Notes under the pieces: model-generated
Told to the model about the DNA's origin: nothing
Database searches by the model: none
Seen by the model: the letters and a program-made list of their open reading frames with translations, nothing else
From: Melieria omissa
Lineage: Eukaryota > Arthropoda > Insecta > Diptera > Ulidiidae
DNA: 64,000 nucleotides
Assembly: GCA_963971225.1 (NCBI GenBank)
Contig: OZ020270.1
Coordinates: 22,951,689 to 23,015,688, forward strand
Direction: 5' to 3'
Shown: positions 21,263-30,974 of the stretch, piece by piece
Position numbering within the stretch: the first letter of the stretch is position 1
Layout: every line of letters starts with the position of its first letter
Made by a program: the position numbers and the translations under genes

Positions 21263-23650
21263 CGTCGACTCGCCGATGGGTAGTTTCTTAGCGTACCCTT
21301 TCGAAATAAGATTGTCGATTTGGTCTTGAATAGTGGTCTTCAGTGCCGGATCCTTTTCAATTTTCTTGCGCAGACAAATTGATCTTTGCAAAGCATTCGA
21401 ATAACTCTCTGGCAGCACCACGTTATCGTTGCGCCACATCAACCCAACCTCATAACGCCCATTGATTTTTCTGCTTGTTTCACTCAGAACTTGTAATGCG
21501 CGGCTGTCGTGTGCGGATAATAGTTGCGTTGATTTAGGAGCCTCCATGCTGAAATATCCCTTCACCGCCTCGTGTAGCTCGTCGTACTGCTCTTGACATT
21601 CGCAAGTGTGTATATTGAGCCGACACTCGCGGGCATGATGGTCACATCCTTGTAGGGCCCATCCTAGTCGTGTTTTTGAAGCAATGGGTTGATTCCAATT
21701 TCCTTCTCTGATTTTTAAAGGGACCGCCAATTTCCAATTATTGCTACCAATTAAGATGGTCGGTTTTATATTTTTGTAAGATTGAATTGGTAGTCCTTTC
21801 AGATACGGGTACCTCTTGACGACTTCATGGACGTTCATTGACTGACCTGGCAAATCAAGATTTTCAACGGTGTGAACTTCTTTTAGCTCGTACCTCTGGC
21901 CATTGGATATATTCGAAACGTCGATGTTGGCTCTCATGGAATCGCTTTCCGTGCGCAACGTATTTGCGGTCCACCGTAAGCACAAGGGTTCGCGCTCGCC
22001 TTGCAGGTCCAGTTCATCAAAGATATTTTTTTCTATGAGAGTCACAGCGGATCCTTCATCTAGGAATGCAAACGTTTTCATTATTATGTTTTTAGAATGG
22101 ATATTGATTGGTACGATTCGGAAGTACGTCTGTCTCTCGCTATCGCTGCTACTGTGAGTGTTCACTTGTGCGTTTCGTGACGTAGTTGCGTGTGTACTTA
22201 CGGCTCGTGACTCAGTCTGGCTAACTATACCATCTTTGTGAAGTAGTTGATGATGCTTTGCCATACATCCGTCGACGCCACACACTTTATTCAAAAAACA
22301 TTTCCGACGGTGTGTGCCGAGGCACTGACGGCACAGGTTTTTTTCACGCACGTACTTCCACTTACAATTCAGTGAGGCACTTTTAAAGTGGTCGCACTGC
22401 GGCACCTTGTGATTCTCAGCTTCGCAAACGCTACACTTACTGGACTGCGTGTTACGTTCGGTGCGGGATGGATGTACCTGGTTATCGCCTTCCACGATCG
22501 TGTGAGTGTTTACTGCTGCGCTGCTCTTGCTAGGCGTTAATGACACGACAGCACTTGCTGCCTCTGCCATTTGGTACAACCAGTCGCTAAACAATTTGAC
22601 TATGGGCACCCGTTCATTCTTCGGGTACATCGCCCAATTCAATTTATGATTATTGGGTAGTTTATCTACGAACTCTTTTACTAAAAACGGGTTATATAGG
22701 TGCATGTCCATATGGCAACCTTCTATCGTCGCGCAGATGTTGCGGACGCAAAGCGCAAATTCAATAAGCGATTCTAATTTGTCTTTAATTGCCGGCATCT
22801 TTCGGGCTTTATTAATTGCTCGCTCGAGAATATGTTCCGGCCGACCGAAACACATACGTAGCGTGCGGATAATCTCCGGGACCATTGATGGCAACAGCAA
22901 CTTGTTCTTAACCATTTCTCGGGCCTTACCTTTTAAGCACGATTGCAATCTCACCAGGTTTTCTGCATCGCTAAATCCAGCTACCTCCGTGCTATTTTCG
23001 AAAGTGCTAATGAACAGTGGCCATTCGTCAGGATCGCCGTTAAACGTAGGCAATTGCTTTGGTATAGCCTGACGCGCTGATAACTGAGCTGCTGTCGGCG
23101 TCATGGTCAACATATTGAGTTGATTTGACGACGACGAAGACTCTCCTAACTGTGATAATATTTTGTACTTGTTGTCCAAATACTTTTGTTGAAGTTTCAT
23201 CTCTTCTTCTAGTCGCTCCAATTGCAAATTTCGCAGCTTTAATGTGTTACCGCTATTCTGAATATTTGTTGGTGCGATCGAACTCAACTGTGCAATTGTT
23301 GGAAAGTCTTGCTGTGCTAGTTGTGTTTCTCTCTCGCTGTACCTTTGGTAAGGTGATGTTGAAAAACCGTTTCCTTGTTGGTATGTAGTTCCCGTTGAGA
23401 ATAAAGGCAGAGGCGGCGCTGCCGGCGCTGGCGCAGCAGCCGCGAAAATTGACGTCGCTGGAATGCCCGTTGTTAGAAATGTGTGGGGTGATGTTTTGTT
23501 GGTAGACAACGTAGTGTATGTTGGTATCGTTTGTGGCGTGTTCGACATGCTCCAATGCGAAGAGTTTGCTGAAGTCGGTAATGCGGTGCCAGCGATTGTT
23601 GACTGCATTCCTTGAGCGATTGACTGTGGCAAAGTGAATTGCACGTGTCG
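21263..23650 (-). CDS. gag-pol: BEL-2 Gag, A17 protease and RT N-terminus
   Basis: Open minus-strand frame of about 795 codons, from the P-like insertion at 23650 to the gypsy insertion at 21262. After a Pro/Ala/Thr-rich start, residues 150-190 are predicted coiled coil (EEEMKLQQKYLDNKYK). Residues about 195-370 are DUF1759 (LPTFNGDPDEWPLF). Zinc knuckles follow (CSVCEAENH..PQC, CRQCLGTHRRKC). The protease site reads AFLDEGSAVTLI at about 22060, with Glu where relatives have Asp (DDGSAVTL). RT fingers with EKDPALKTTIQDQI begin near 21340. The part upstream of the P-like element carries the PHD finger. No stop occurs inside, unusually clean next to the broken BEL-1 and BEL-3. Confidence 0.88.
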
Positions 23651-24211
23651 ATTAAATCAAAGAATATGAAGTAATATAGAACGCGCATCTCATACAAGCA
23701 AACGCGTTGTACTTGGGTACTGCTGGTAGTACCCTCTGTTATTGACAGCAGAAATCTCTGTTACTAACAGCAGAAATCTCTGTAACTTCGGCGTAACATG
23801 TGAATTGAAGTCGCTTCTGTACTCATTCGTATTCTCGCTGCTGTTGCGCCACTTGATAAACATGACGATGAACGCTGCTTTTGTTGTCGCGGGGAATAGC
23901 ATTATAATATTGGCAAACAAAAAAAAGTTAGCGGTATACTGTTTTTTGCGCTGTGCCGTGCAGGCGGGATAGCATTGATGTTGTTGGTAATTGTTGCGTC
24001 GTTATTTCTGCTTTCTTTTTTATAATCACAAGCAAATTACAATTAGCAAAAAAAATGCGTGAACTTGGTGTAGTAAAATATGGGTGCAAACATGTTGCAC
24101 AAGAGCGTTTATAGTTATTTATTAAGAATATTATTGTAAGGTTTTATGTTTATTGTTTTACTTTCGTTTAAATTTATCTTTCATAAATAATAATTTTTAA
24201 TAAGAATTTTT

Positions 24212-24394
24212 TTATTTGCCAACAATTATTTTCAATTTTCGTTCTTTCGAACTTCCTTTTTGCACAGCCCACATGCAGTGTTTTCGTAGAAGAACTAAAA
24301 TAAGAAAATCTAAAATTTGGACTCTATGGTTACAGCACTCACCATGGAACCATTCAGGTGTAGTATTTTTACAAGATTGTAAAACATGTGCCTT
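24212..24394 (-). pseudogene. Transposase C-terminal segment cut off by MITE (1a)
   Basis: Sixty codons and a stop on the minus strand, in frame with the upstream transposase if the MITE and one TTAA are removed. The segment contains WFHGE...ILDFLILVLLRKHCMWAV. It is clearly related to the end of the family-2 transposase (WFSEPS...FILDYFL.ILLRKNCIWL, about 43790-43900). As it stands it is separated from the gene by stops inside the MITE. Confidence 0.75.
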
Positions 24395-24396
24395 AA

Positions 24397-24899
24397 CCCA
24401 TTAAGCCCTGAGCGTTGCGTTTGCGCAACGTTTGGGAATTTCGCTACATTAAGTAATTCATAAAGATATAAGACTTGAAAATGGGTAGAATTGGATTCGA
24501 ATTGATCGTTTTAGATTCTGTCATACCGAAATTTCAAAATTTTTTAAATATTCATATCTTTTTTTCGATCCAAAGTCAAAGGTTTTTTTTGGGGGAATTT
24601 TTGAAATTCAATTAAAAATACTTATTCTTCAAACCTATCAAAATCCCTTTGTGGGCTGCATTTTGTAATGCTAAACTATTTAAAAATAAGTTTAAACAAA
24701 TTTTTTTTTTTTTTAATTTTATGTTTTGTATGTGACTAAGGCCCAAATTGCGTTTGCGCAACGTACCCTCCTGGTTCAGGGGGTGGGGGTATGAATTATT
24801 TTCTTGATTTTTTTTCTTGATTAGGTCAATTACTAAGATTGTGCAAAATTTTATGGAAATCGCACAAGCCCTTCTGGGGCTGACCCCAGGGTTAATGGG
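24397..24899. mobile_element. piggyBac-type MITE inside transposase gene (1a)
   Basis: 503 bp bounded by TTAA on both sides (24393-24396 and 24900-24903), with ends CCCATTAAGCCCTG and CAGGGTTAATGGG. TTAA duplication is the piggyBac signature. It holds no coding capacity and carries two GC-rich GTTGCGCAAACGCAAC-like blocks. It adds about 16 foreign codons and a stop to the transposase. Confidence 0.82.
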
Positions 24900-25602
24900 T
24901 TAATACCAATTTTTTCAGGTTCTGCTTCGAAGATTTTATGAAAAATTAAAATATGTTTTATGCATACATTCATTAGGGAATTGGAAGGAGCAAAAAGATT
25001 ACCAAAATCAGAAATTGACTGATAATTTTTGTGAAAAATAAAAATTTCACTTGGAGCAGTCAAAACTTCATCCCTTTTTCTCAATTCGTCACCGCATTTT
25101 TCACAATTAAATTTAGGAATGATTTTGTACGCTACGTATCCAACAAAATACCTCATGGAAACCAGCTCTAAGTTAATATCTTTCAGATTACAAAAGGTGT
25201 CACCTACAAAATACGCCTCGTGCATCTCACTACTTAGATCAAGATTTTCCAGGATTTCATTGTCATTATCATCGCCATTAGCCTGCAAAACATCCTCATT
25301 AAAAGAAGCGCTTGAAATTAAATTAGTCATTGAGTCTTGCGTCTCTTCACAATTGGTAGAGGAGCTAAACTTTATTATTTTAAAGGCTAATAACCTGGCT
25401 AAGATATTATTAAGTTCAGCTACAGAGGGGTTACAATTATTACCTCCTTTTTGCCTTAACACAGCAAACGTATTCTCCAACTTGTCCTGGTTAAAGGCCT
25501 TTGTCATAATAAAAAACTTGTCCGAATTATCTTTTAATATTTCATCTACAAGTAGAAGGACCGATTTTAAGGATAGTTTCATGCCATCTAGGAAGAAAAC
25601 TC
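24851..25602 (-). CDS. P-like transposase, downstream frame (1a)
   Basis: C-terminal part of the family-1 transposase, in the -1 frame relative to the upstream part. The first usable ATG is at 25582, but similarity to family 2 extends upstream of it (RVFFLDG here, RTVYCLNG there), so this is a continuation rather than a separate protein. It contains NQDKLENTFAVLRQKGG (about 25460), the DxLExxF motif around the last catalytic acid in P/THAP9 transposases, and a CEKCG...L zinc-like motif near 25100. The true C-terminus is cut by the MITE, so the frame ends in MITE-encoded residues at 24851. Confidence 0.82.
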
Positions 25603-27249
25603 GTTTTTTTCATCAACAAATTTCACTTCCTCTAGATAATATAAAAATGTTTGAATAAATGTGTGCGATTCTTTCTTCATCTGAAGAGCAGATCGGTAGC
25701 AGTTATCTGCATACAAAGATCCACTATTCATGCAATCAAATATTTGATCAAGTTTTGCTATAAAATCAGCTGTGGATAACGCTACCTCTTGTGTGATTTT
25801 TTTAAATCCACTTATGTCTGAAATTGTTCTGATAGCAGCTTCAACTGTTTTACTGAACACTTGCGTGGCAAATTTAACACGCATTTTTTCAAATGAATTT
25901 GGAAATTTGTGTTGTCTAGTCAATTTTGGGCACATTTTGGTTTTACAATTTTCTTCCCTCTCCCAAAGCTCTTGAACTACTTTAAAGCTAACTAAACCAT
26001 CAGGCGTTTTCAAGTCGCATTTAAGCCAACCATTTCGCAATGACTTGATTAATTGTGGGAAATCGAACATGCAATAAATTTTTTGATTTTGAAATTGAAA
26101 GTATGGTTTCTCTATACATACGCCTAAGTCGGAGAAACACTTTCTATTAGAAGACCCCTGATCACAAACCAAAACGTTCACTACTATACCAAAATTGCTT
26201 AAAATTTTAAGATTTTCTTTAATTATTTTGCACAACGTATCTGCTGTTAATCCATTCTCTGACACAAAATAGTTTAAAATTGAACACCAACTCGAGAACA
26301 TGGACTTCAACATAAATACACATACTTGCTTACCAATTTTTTTTGTTCTTTCGAAGCCTGTGCATTCAAATCCGTCAATTAAATCTAGTTTTTGATTGTA
26401 TCGTAATTCTCTACGTATTGCCATTTCGTCCATTAAAAGAACCATATTATTTTCATTTTTTTCCTCCAACTCTAAGCACATCTTTTTAATGAATTCAAAA
26501 GCCACATTGTTGATACCGGGCTGAAGGAACTTTATTGGAGCCCACCGATTTAAGGTGCTGATATGTGGCAAATTGAAATTTAACTTATCTCTTAGGAAAG
26601 AATATGTTGATTGTGAAATATAAAAAATATTTTGCGCTAAATATTTCACTTCGTCAGAATATTCTTTTGGCCGGGTGCTAAGTAAAAGTTTACAAAATGT
26701 TTTGGATTCCAAGTTGATATGTTTTAAAGAATCAATTGAATTTTTTAAAGTCTTTGAACAACAATTCTTGGATTTTAAAATAAAGCGCTTTTCTTTTCGC
26801 AATTTTTCGTTAATTTTTTTGAATTTTTTTAATAGGTCGCTGTATTTCTTTTTGTAATAATGGGTTATTTTGACGTTTTTTTCGCAATTACTGCATACTA
26901 TGTCATCATAACGTGGTCGTTTCAATGAAGAATCTGGTTCTAAAAATTCTTCATCCGAAATCTCATGATCTTCGTCTAAGTTTAAGGTTGGAATCGCATC
27001 CTTTTTTAGAAACCTTTTTCCTACATAAGTACTGGAGAAATGATTTTCACAAATATACAGTTTTCGGTTATAGTCGTCATAAGATATATTGCATTTTTCG
27101 CGCCAAATTTGGCCAAACACGAAATCAGCAGCGGGGAATCTAAATAATCTAAGATTCTCGCATTGTCGTCTCGATTTTTTGCAACTGCGAACACAACATT
27201 GAATTCCAGACGTTGAGGAATTTCTATTTGTCTTTATATTTGTAGCCAT
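25588..27249 (-). CDS. P-like transposase, upstream frame with THAP domain (1a)
   Basis: 553 codons from the ATG at 27249 (the frame is open a little further up without an ATG). The THAP zinc finger occupies roughly residues 15-85: CCVRSC, the F.FP and W motifs, CENHF and AIPTL, the C2CH layout used for DNA binding. A CxxC motif and a Lys-rich coiled coil follow (residues 110-190). LLMDEMAIRREL (about 26430) and LVCDQGSSNRK (about 26170) hold the first two catalytic Asp of the RNase H-like core. The DFPQLIKSLRN segment begins the insertion domain. The frame stops at 25588, before the last catalytic acid. By itself the product would bind DNA but not cut it, much like the truncated P-element repressor. 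Confidence 0.85.
   Translation of the reverse strand: MATNIKTNRNSSTSGIQCCVRSCKKSRRQCENLRLFRFPAADFVFGQIWREKCNISYDDYNRKLYICENHFSSTYVGKRFLKKDAIPTLNLDEDHEISDEEFLEPDSSLKRPRYDDIVCSNCEKNVKITHYYKKKYSDLLKKFKKINEKLRKEKRFILKSKNCCSKTLKNSIDSLKHINLESKTFCKLLLSTRPKEYSDEVKYLAQNIFYISQSTYSFLRDKLNFNLPHISTLNRWAPIKFLQPGINNVAFEFIKKMCLELEEKNENNMVLLMDEMAIRRELRYNQKLDLIDGFECTGFERTKKIGKQVCVFMLKSMFSSWCSILNYFVSENGLTADTLCKIIKENLKILSNFGIVVNVLVCDQGSSNRKCFSDLGVCIEKPYFQFQNQKIYCMFDFPQLIKSLRNGWLKCDLKTPDGLVSFKVVQELWEREENCKTKMCPKLTRQHKFPNSFEKMRVKFATQVFSKTVEAAIRTISDISGFKKITQEVALSTADFIAKLDQIFDCMNSGSLYADNCYRSALQMKKESHTFIQTFLYYLEEVKFVDEKNEFSS
25603..25609 (-). promoter_or_regulatory. Candidate -1 frameshift site A_AAA_AAC (1a)
   Basis: On the minus strand the upstream frame reads GAA AAA AAC GAG. 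The last A of GAA with the next six bases gives A AAA AAC, a classic eukaryotic -1 slippery heptamer in the correct phase. Slipping here puts the ribosome exactly into the downstream transposase frame. I saw no strong stem-loop just downstream by eye. Confidence 0.5.
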
Positions 27250-27319
27250 ATTGTAACAAACCGAAACACAAAATAGAATTACAATGTTGGACAATGGCGT
27301 TAAAATACTTCTTAAAAAA

Positions 27320-27556
27320 ATTCAAAATTGGTATCAACCACGTCAAAATATAAACAAATAATTTTACTTGGAATGCGCCACGTAAAAATATTTGTAGAAA
27401 TTTCAAATTGGATTCAACCACGTCAAAAAAAAAACGCTGCAAAAGGTTCAAAATTGGTATCAACCACGTCAAAATATAAACAAATGATTTTACTTGGAAC
27501 TCGCCACGTAAAAATATTTGTGAAAATTTCAAATTGGATTCAACCACGTCTAAATA
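27320..27556 (-). repeat. Subterminal repeats upstream of transposase (1a)
   Basis: Two copies of a unit of about 120 bp (27320-27430 and 27440-27556). Each contains two CAACCACGTC motifs (GTATCAACCACGTC and GATTCAACCACGTC) and one GCCACGTAAAAATATTTG block. The motif CAACCACGTC also makes up the tandem array of family 2. Subterminal repeats of this kind are where P-type transposases bind, so these are candidate transposase sites. The region may also hold the promoter. Confidence 0.65.
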
Positions 27557-28032
27557 TTTGCAGGTTTTAAAAATCAATCAAAGCGCAGCATTTGAGCAAA
27601 CAGCCATACACCACAAATCTTCGATTGATAGTGACATTACAGCAAAACCAAAAAGCATACACACAATAAACGACAACAACAAAAACATTAGCGAATCCCG
27701 AGTCATCTTCGCTGAAACGATGATGACGATGCCTTCGTTCGTTGTTTGTTTTTTGTTTGCGCTTCGGCAAACAAGATCAAGAAACATGCATGCAAAAAAT
27801 GATTGAGCGAACACTACGCTGCAACAACCACCACTTCAATGTACACGAGTGAAGCCGTTGCGAACAATAACATTGCTTTTTGCTGTTGTCCTACGCAAAT
27901 CTAACAGAAAATGTTATGAACCTAACATTTTCAAATGCCTACGCTTCGCTCTTCCCGCTCGCATCATAGCAGCCGAAAACACTTGTGTGCCCACATGCGC
28001 GTTCTATATTACTTCATATTCTTTGATTAAAT

Positions 28033-28298
28033 GTAACGCTTGCTGACTCTTTTGCCGGTGATGACGCTGCTATGGGGTCTGCTCCGATGCCGGTAACCGT
28101 CGATGTGGTTAATCCGTTCTCCACGGTGGTAGGATGTGTGCCAAATTCGCATAAATCGCAGCTCCAGCTAACATCAGCCACTTTGCTGTCCACTCCTACA
28201 CAGCCGTAATAAAACCAACGGTCACACACGTCGCACTGCACCATACGGTCGTCGTCTTTTTCATTACACCGTTTGCAATTAAAATTATTCGGTGGCAT
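28033..28298 (-). CDS. gag: BEL-2 N-terminal PHD finger segment
   Basis: Start of the BEL-2 polyprotein: ATG at 28298 (MPPNNFNCKRC), running to the P-like insertion at 28033. It encodes a PHD-type zinc finger: C..C, CDVCDRW....C and CDLC. The position that is normally His (WFHYGC in relatives) reads Tyr here (WFYYGC), so one zinc ligand of the C4HC3 set is lost. PHD fingers at the Gag N-terminus are known in some insect BEL elements. After the insertion the coding sequence resumes at 23650. There are about 111 bases between LTR and ATG, with no recognisable primer site. Confidence 0.75.
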
Positions 28299-28409
28299 AC
28301 TTGCTTTCAAAAAAGAAAACTGCGCGATGTTTCTTTGTTCCGCCGGGTTAAACAGTTCGCAATTAGTCAATTTGAATTGAGTTTTTAAGGAGATTAAATT
28401 TTAAAGATT

Positions 28410-28630
28410 TGTTGGCTGTGCCGCAAGCGTGGCTCGCACGTTTATTTAGCGATCGATTACAATTCGTGAAAAACAATATTTATTTGAGTTATATTACAAG
28501 TATTTATGGCGATCGAGTCGCTTTAAAATTTAATCGTGCGTTCGCTCCGTGTCTCCTTTAACGACTGCTTGACTGGCCGACTAAAACTCCTAAAGAGAGC
28601 ACTGCTCAGCTGTTGTCGACGGCGGCAACA
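28410..28630 (-). repeat. BEL-2 5' LTR
   Basis: 221 bp, matching 7111-7331 over its whole length by eye. It is flanked at 28631-28635 by AGTAT, the target duplication, which splits the BEL-3 RT gene. Confidence 0.92.
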
Positions 28631-28635
28631 AGTAT

Positions 28636-29561
28636 GTCGTTCAATGAGTATCCAGAGGAAGTAGAGGCCGAACCATCAAAGACCACCCGCAGCTTTGTGG
28701 TTGTGCTATCCGCCTTTAACACACAGTGGTGTGGCAAAAAATATGCCGGCGTGCTGGCAGGCATATTGGTAACGAGTGACATGTGCTTCAAATCAATATA
28801 CTCTCTCATAAATGCTGAATAGTGCTCTCTAAGTAAATCATTCCGCTGCAGCTTTCTTTCTAAGCCATTAAAGCGCTGCAGAGCTGACTGATATGAGTTC
28901 CCAAGTTCAGTGGGATTTATTTTGAAAGGCAGGCGAACCGAATATTCGCCTGACTCCAAGCGAACGAAATTTTGAGCGAAATGGGCCTCACAATCCAATT
29001 CTTCCGTTGTAGCTAGTGATGTTGATTCAAACGGGTTTTCAATTTCCCAAAATTTTTTAACTAGTTCATGTAAATCGTATTGAGCCTCGTCGATGGGCTT
29101 GGTTCCAAAAGATGTTAAGCAGGAGTGCTTATTGCTAGTCGATTGGCCACCGCCAGCTACAATCCAGCCCAAACGAGTTTTTTGTAACAAAGGCAGGTAT
29201 TCTTGCAGTCGAATTTGACCAACGCAAAGCAAATCGAAAAAGAGACCAGCACCAATCAATAAATCAATACGTTGTGATTTGAAGAATTGCGGATCAGCCA
29301 ACGAAATGTTTGAAGGTATGTTCCAAGCGATACTATTTAATGAGTAATTGGGCTGGCAATCTGTAATGCTGGGTGTAACAACCGCAGACAACGACGAAGA
29401 GTAGTCAGAGATGCGCGAACGCATTTCAAGATCAACAATATGATAGATTTTTTTAGCTGGAGATGTTGAGCGAAGCGAAACGTGACGAAATGAAGTTGAG
29501 AGGCGGAGTCGAGCAAGGCTCTACAAGGCACGAGAGATCCGGCTCCGTTTTTAACAAGCAC
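28636..29561 (-). pseudogene. pol: BEL-3 protease and RT N-terminal half
   Basis: Minus strand. The protease active site region LLDSASQLHFVT (about 29515) has Ser in place of the Gly usual after Asp. An indel near 29440 follows, then IDLLIGAGLFFDLL (about 29255) and RLGWIVAGG (about 29170). The RT fingers contain YFLPHHCVLKADSTTTKLRVVFDGS (about 28720) and SLNDIL at the BEL-2 boundary. RT continues at 7110 on the far side of BEL-2. The copy is older than BEL-2 and has several stops. Confidence 0.83.
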
Positions 29562-30893
29562 GATAGCTGTAGCGAGAAGTACGAAATTTTGAGACGAGGA
29601 AGCCGATGGCTAAATGTGTGAGGTCAAATCGGCAGTGGCTGTTTGAGAGCCGTGATGCAAATGTAATAATGAGTGATGTTTAGCTGAGCAGTGACGACAA
29701 CTGCCAGATGTGCATGCATTTACCAAGTGGCCCTTCTTCAAACAGTTCAGGCACAATTGCAAGCGTTTTACCTCCTTGTAACGCATTGAGGGTGACAAGT
29801 CTAGAAATTTTCGGCACTGAGATATTGTGTGCTCTTGCAACTCACAAAATAAACAAATTGTTGTGGATGCAACCAATGCCCTACGATTGTTGTTGTGTAT
29901 TTGATTTGAGTTTCTTCCCACCTGGCAGCCTGGTGCTTGCTTTACCAAGGCGATTTCCACGCTCTCCAAACGCTGACACCTTTTCTCCAAAAATTTTGCC
30001 ATAGCATCCCATGTTGGTATTGAGCTGGTAGGGGTCTCTTCCTCCCATTTGGTCTGCGATGCGATGTCGAGCTTGCTGCCGATGAGGTGAATTAGCATGC
30101 AGTCAGCCAATTGGTCCTTCGTAGCCATGGTTTGAGCTGCACGCAAGTGAGCGTTGACCTTGTCGCTCAATTCTCGTAGTCTTGCAACCGAACCAGCCTC
30201 GACTTGCTTCAGCGTAAAGATTTATCTTATATGAGCCTGGAAATTCAAACGTTTATTATCAAATCAATTTGCAAGTAATTCCAAAGCCTTGTTATAATTT
30301 GCATCACTAATTTCGAGAGAGCGAATTGAGTCCAACGCTGAATCCTTCAAGCTGGACCGCAGATGCTGGAACTTTTCGATGTTGGTTAGGTCAGCATCAT
30401 TTCCGACGACGGTGCAAAACATTGAGAAAAAATCTGGCCAATCCGTGTATGAGCCATCAAATTTAGGTATTTGCAGAAGTGGAAGGCGCATCTTAGGTTG
30501 CGCCACGATTACAGATGGCGGCTCATCTAACGAAAACTGCCTACCCGTAGATGATTGTCGATTTTCAAGAGCTCGGCGCCCACTTTGTTCCTTCGTAATC
30601 ATGCATTTAACGTCGCAATATACAGTGAATAGGGCCGAACGAGCGCCACTGGCCATTTCCTCGTGGTCGAGCTCCTCGAGTCTTGTTTGGATGCTGTCAA
30701 AACGCGTCTCCAAACGCTCGACTTGCTCGAGCCATACTGCGAGCGCAGCAGAATCCAATTCGCGCAGCCTTTCTGAAGTCAGGATTGTTTTGATGTCCAC
30801 AAGCTGCTTCGTAAGCGCCGCGCCTTTGAGCTTATAAAAAGTTGAACTTAGTCCACTATTTTCCACGTCGACGTTTCCAGAAGCAGTCGCCAT
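29562..30893 (-). pseudogene. gag: BEL-3 Gag
   Basis: Gag on the minus strand from the ATG at 30893 (MATASGNVDV). One phase throughout but with in-frame stops at about 30264, 30225 and 29610. An N-terminal coiled coil (residues about 40-90) precedes the DUF1759 core, LLQIPKFDGSYTDWPDFFSMF (about 30480). The zinc knuckles CLFCELQEHTISQC and CLNCLKKGHLVNAC lie at about 29850-29720, followed by C..C..KHHSLLH. Order and spacing are normal for BEL/Pao. The nonsense changes look like simple C-to-T or G-to-T decay. Confidence 0.83.
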
Positions 30894-30957
30894 TACGCTC
30901 ACGTGATTGAGTAACCGAATCTATGTACAATTTATAAATTTCGTGACATTGCCAAAT

Positions 30958-30973
30958 CCCGTCGGGGTCACCA
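30958..30973 (-). other. BEL-3 primer binding site (tRNA-Trp type)
   Basis: The minus strand reads TGGTGACCCCGACGGG one base inside the LTR. This complements the 3' end of tRNA-Trp at 15 of 16 positions. Confidence 0.75.
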
Positions 30974-30974
30974 A

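Larger units (their letters stand above)
23658..28025 (-). mobile_element. P-superfamily transposon, family 1, copy 1a
   Basis: 4,368-bp DNA transposon with terminal inverted repeats starting CAAAGAATATGAAG, inserted in BEL-2 with the flanking repeat ATTAAAT (23651-23657 and 28026-28032; GATTAAAT if the last G is counted as target). The transposase is on the minus strand with an N-terminal THAP domain. Copy 1b at 38772-43139 has the same length and is inverted. I found one base difference between them (near 24365). Both carry the same piggyBac-type MITE and the same frame break, so they descend from one recent source. Confidence 0.92.
7111..28630 (-). mobile_element. BEL-2 retrotransposon, complete but split by other elements
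   Basis: A BEL/Pao element on the minus strand with identical-looking 221-bp LTRs at both ends and a 5-bp AGTAT target duplication. From its 5' end: LTR, PHD-finger exon (28033-28298), P-like insertion, gag-protease-RT start (23650 down to 21263), gypsy insertion, RT, RNase H and integrase (10337 down to 7345), 3' LTR. Removing the insertions leaves about 6.2 kb, normal for the family. The pol frame is open apart from two stop codons (near 9416 and 8246). Confidence 0.9.

Noticed and set aside
28410..28630. Solo LTR unrelated to the one at 7111
   Set aside because: Both carry AGTAT at their outer sides, both interrupt the same BEL-3 RT gene, and BEL-2 coding parts fill the space between in the right order.
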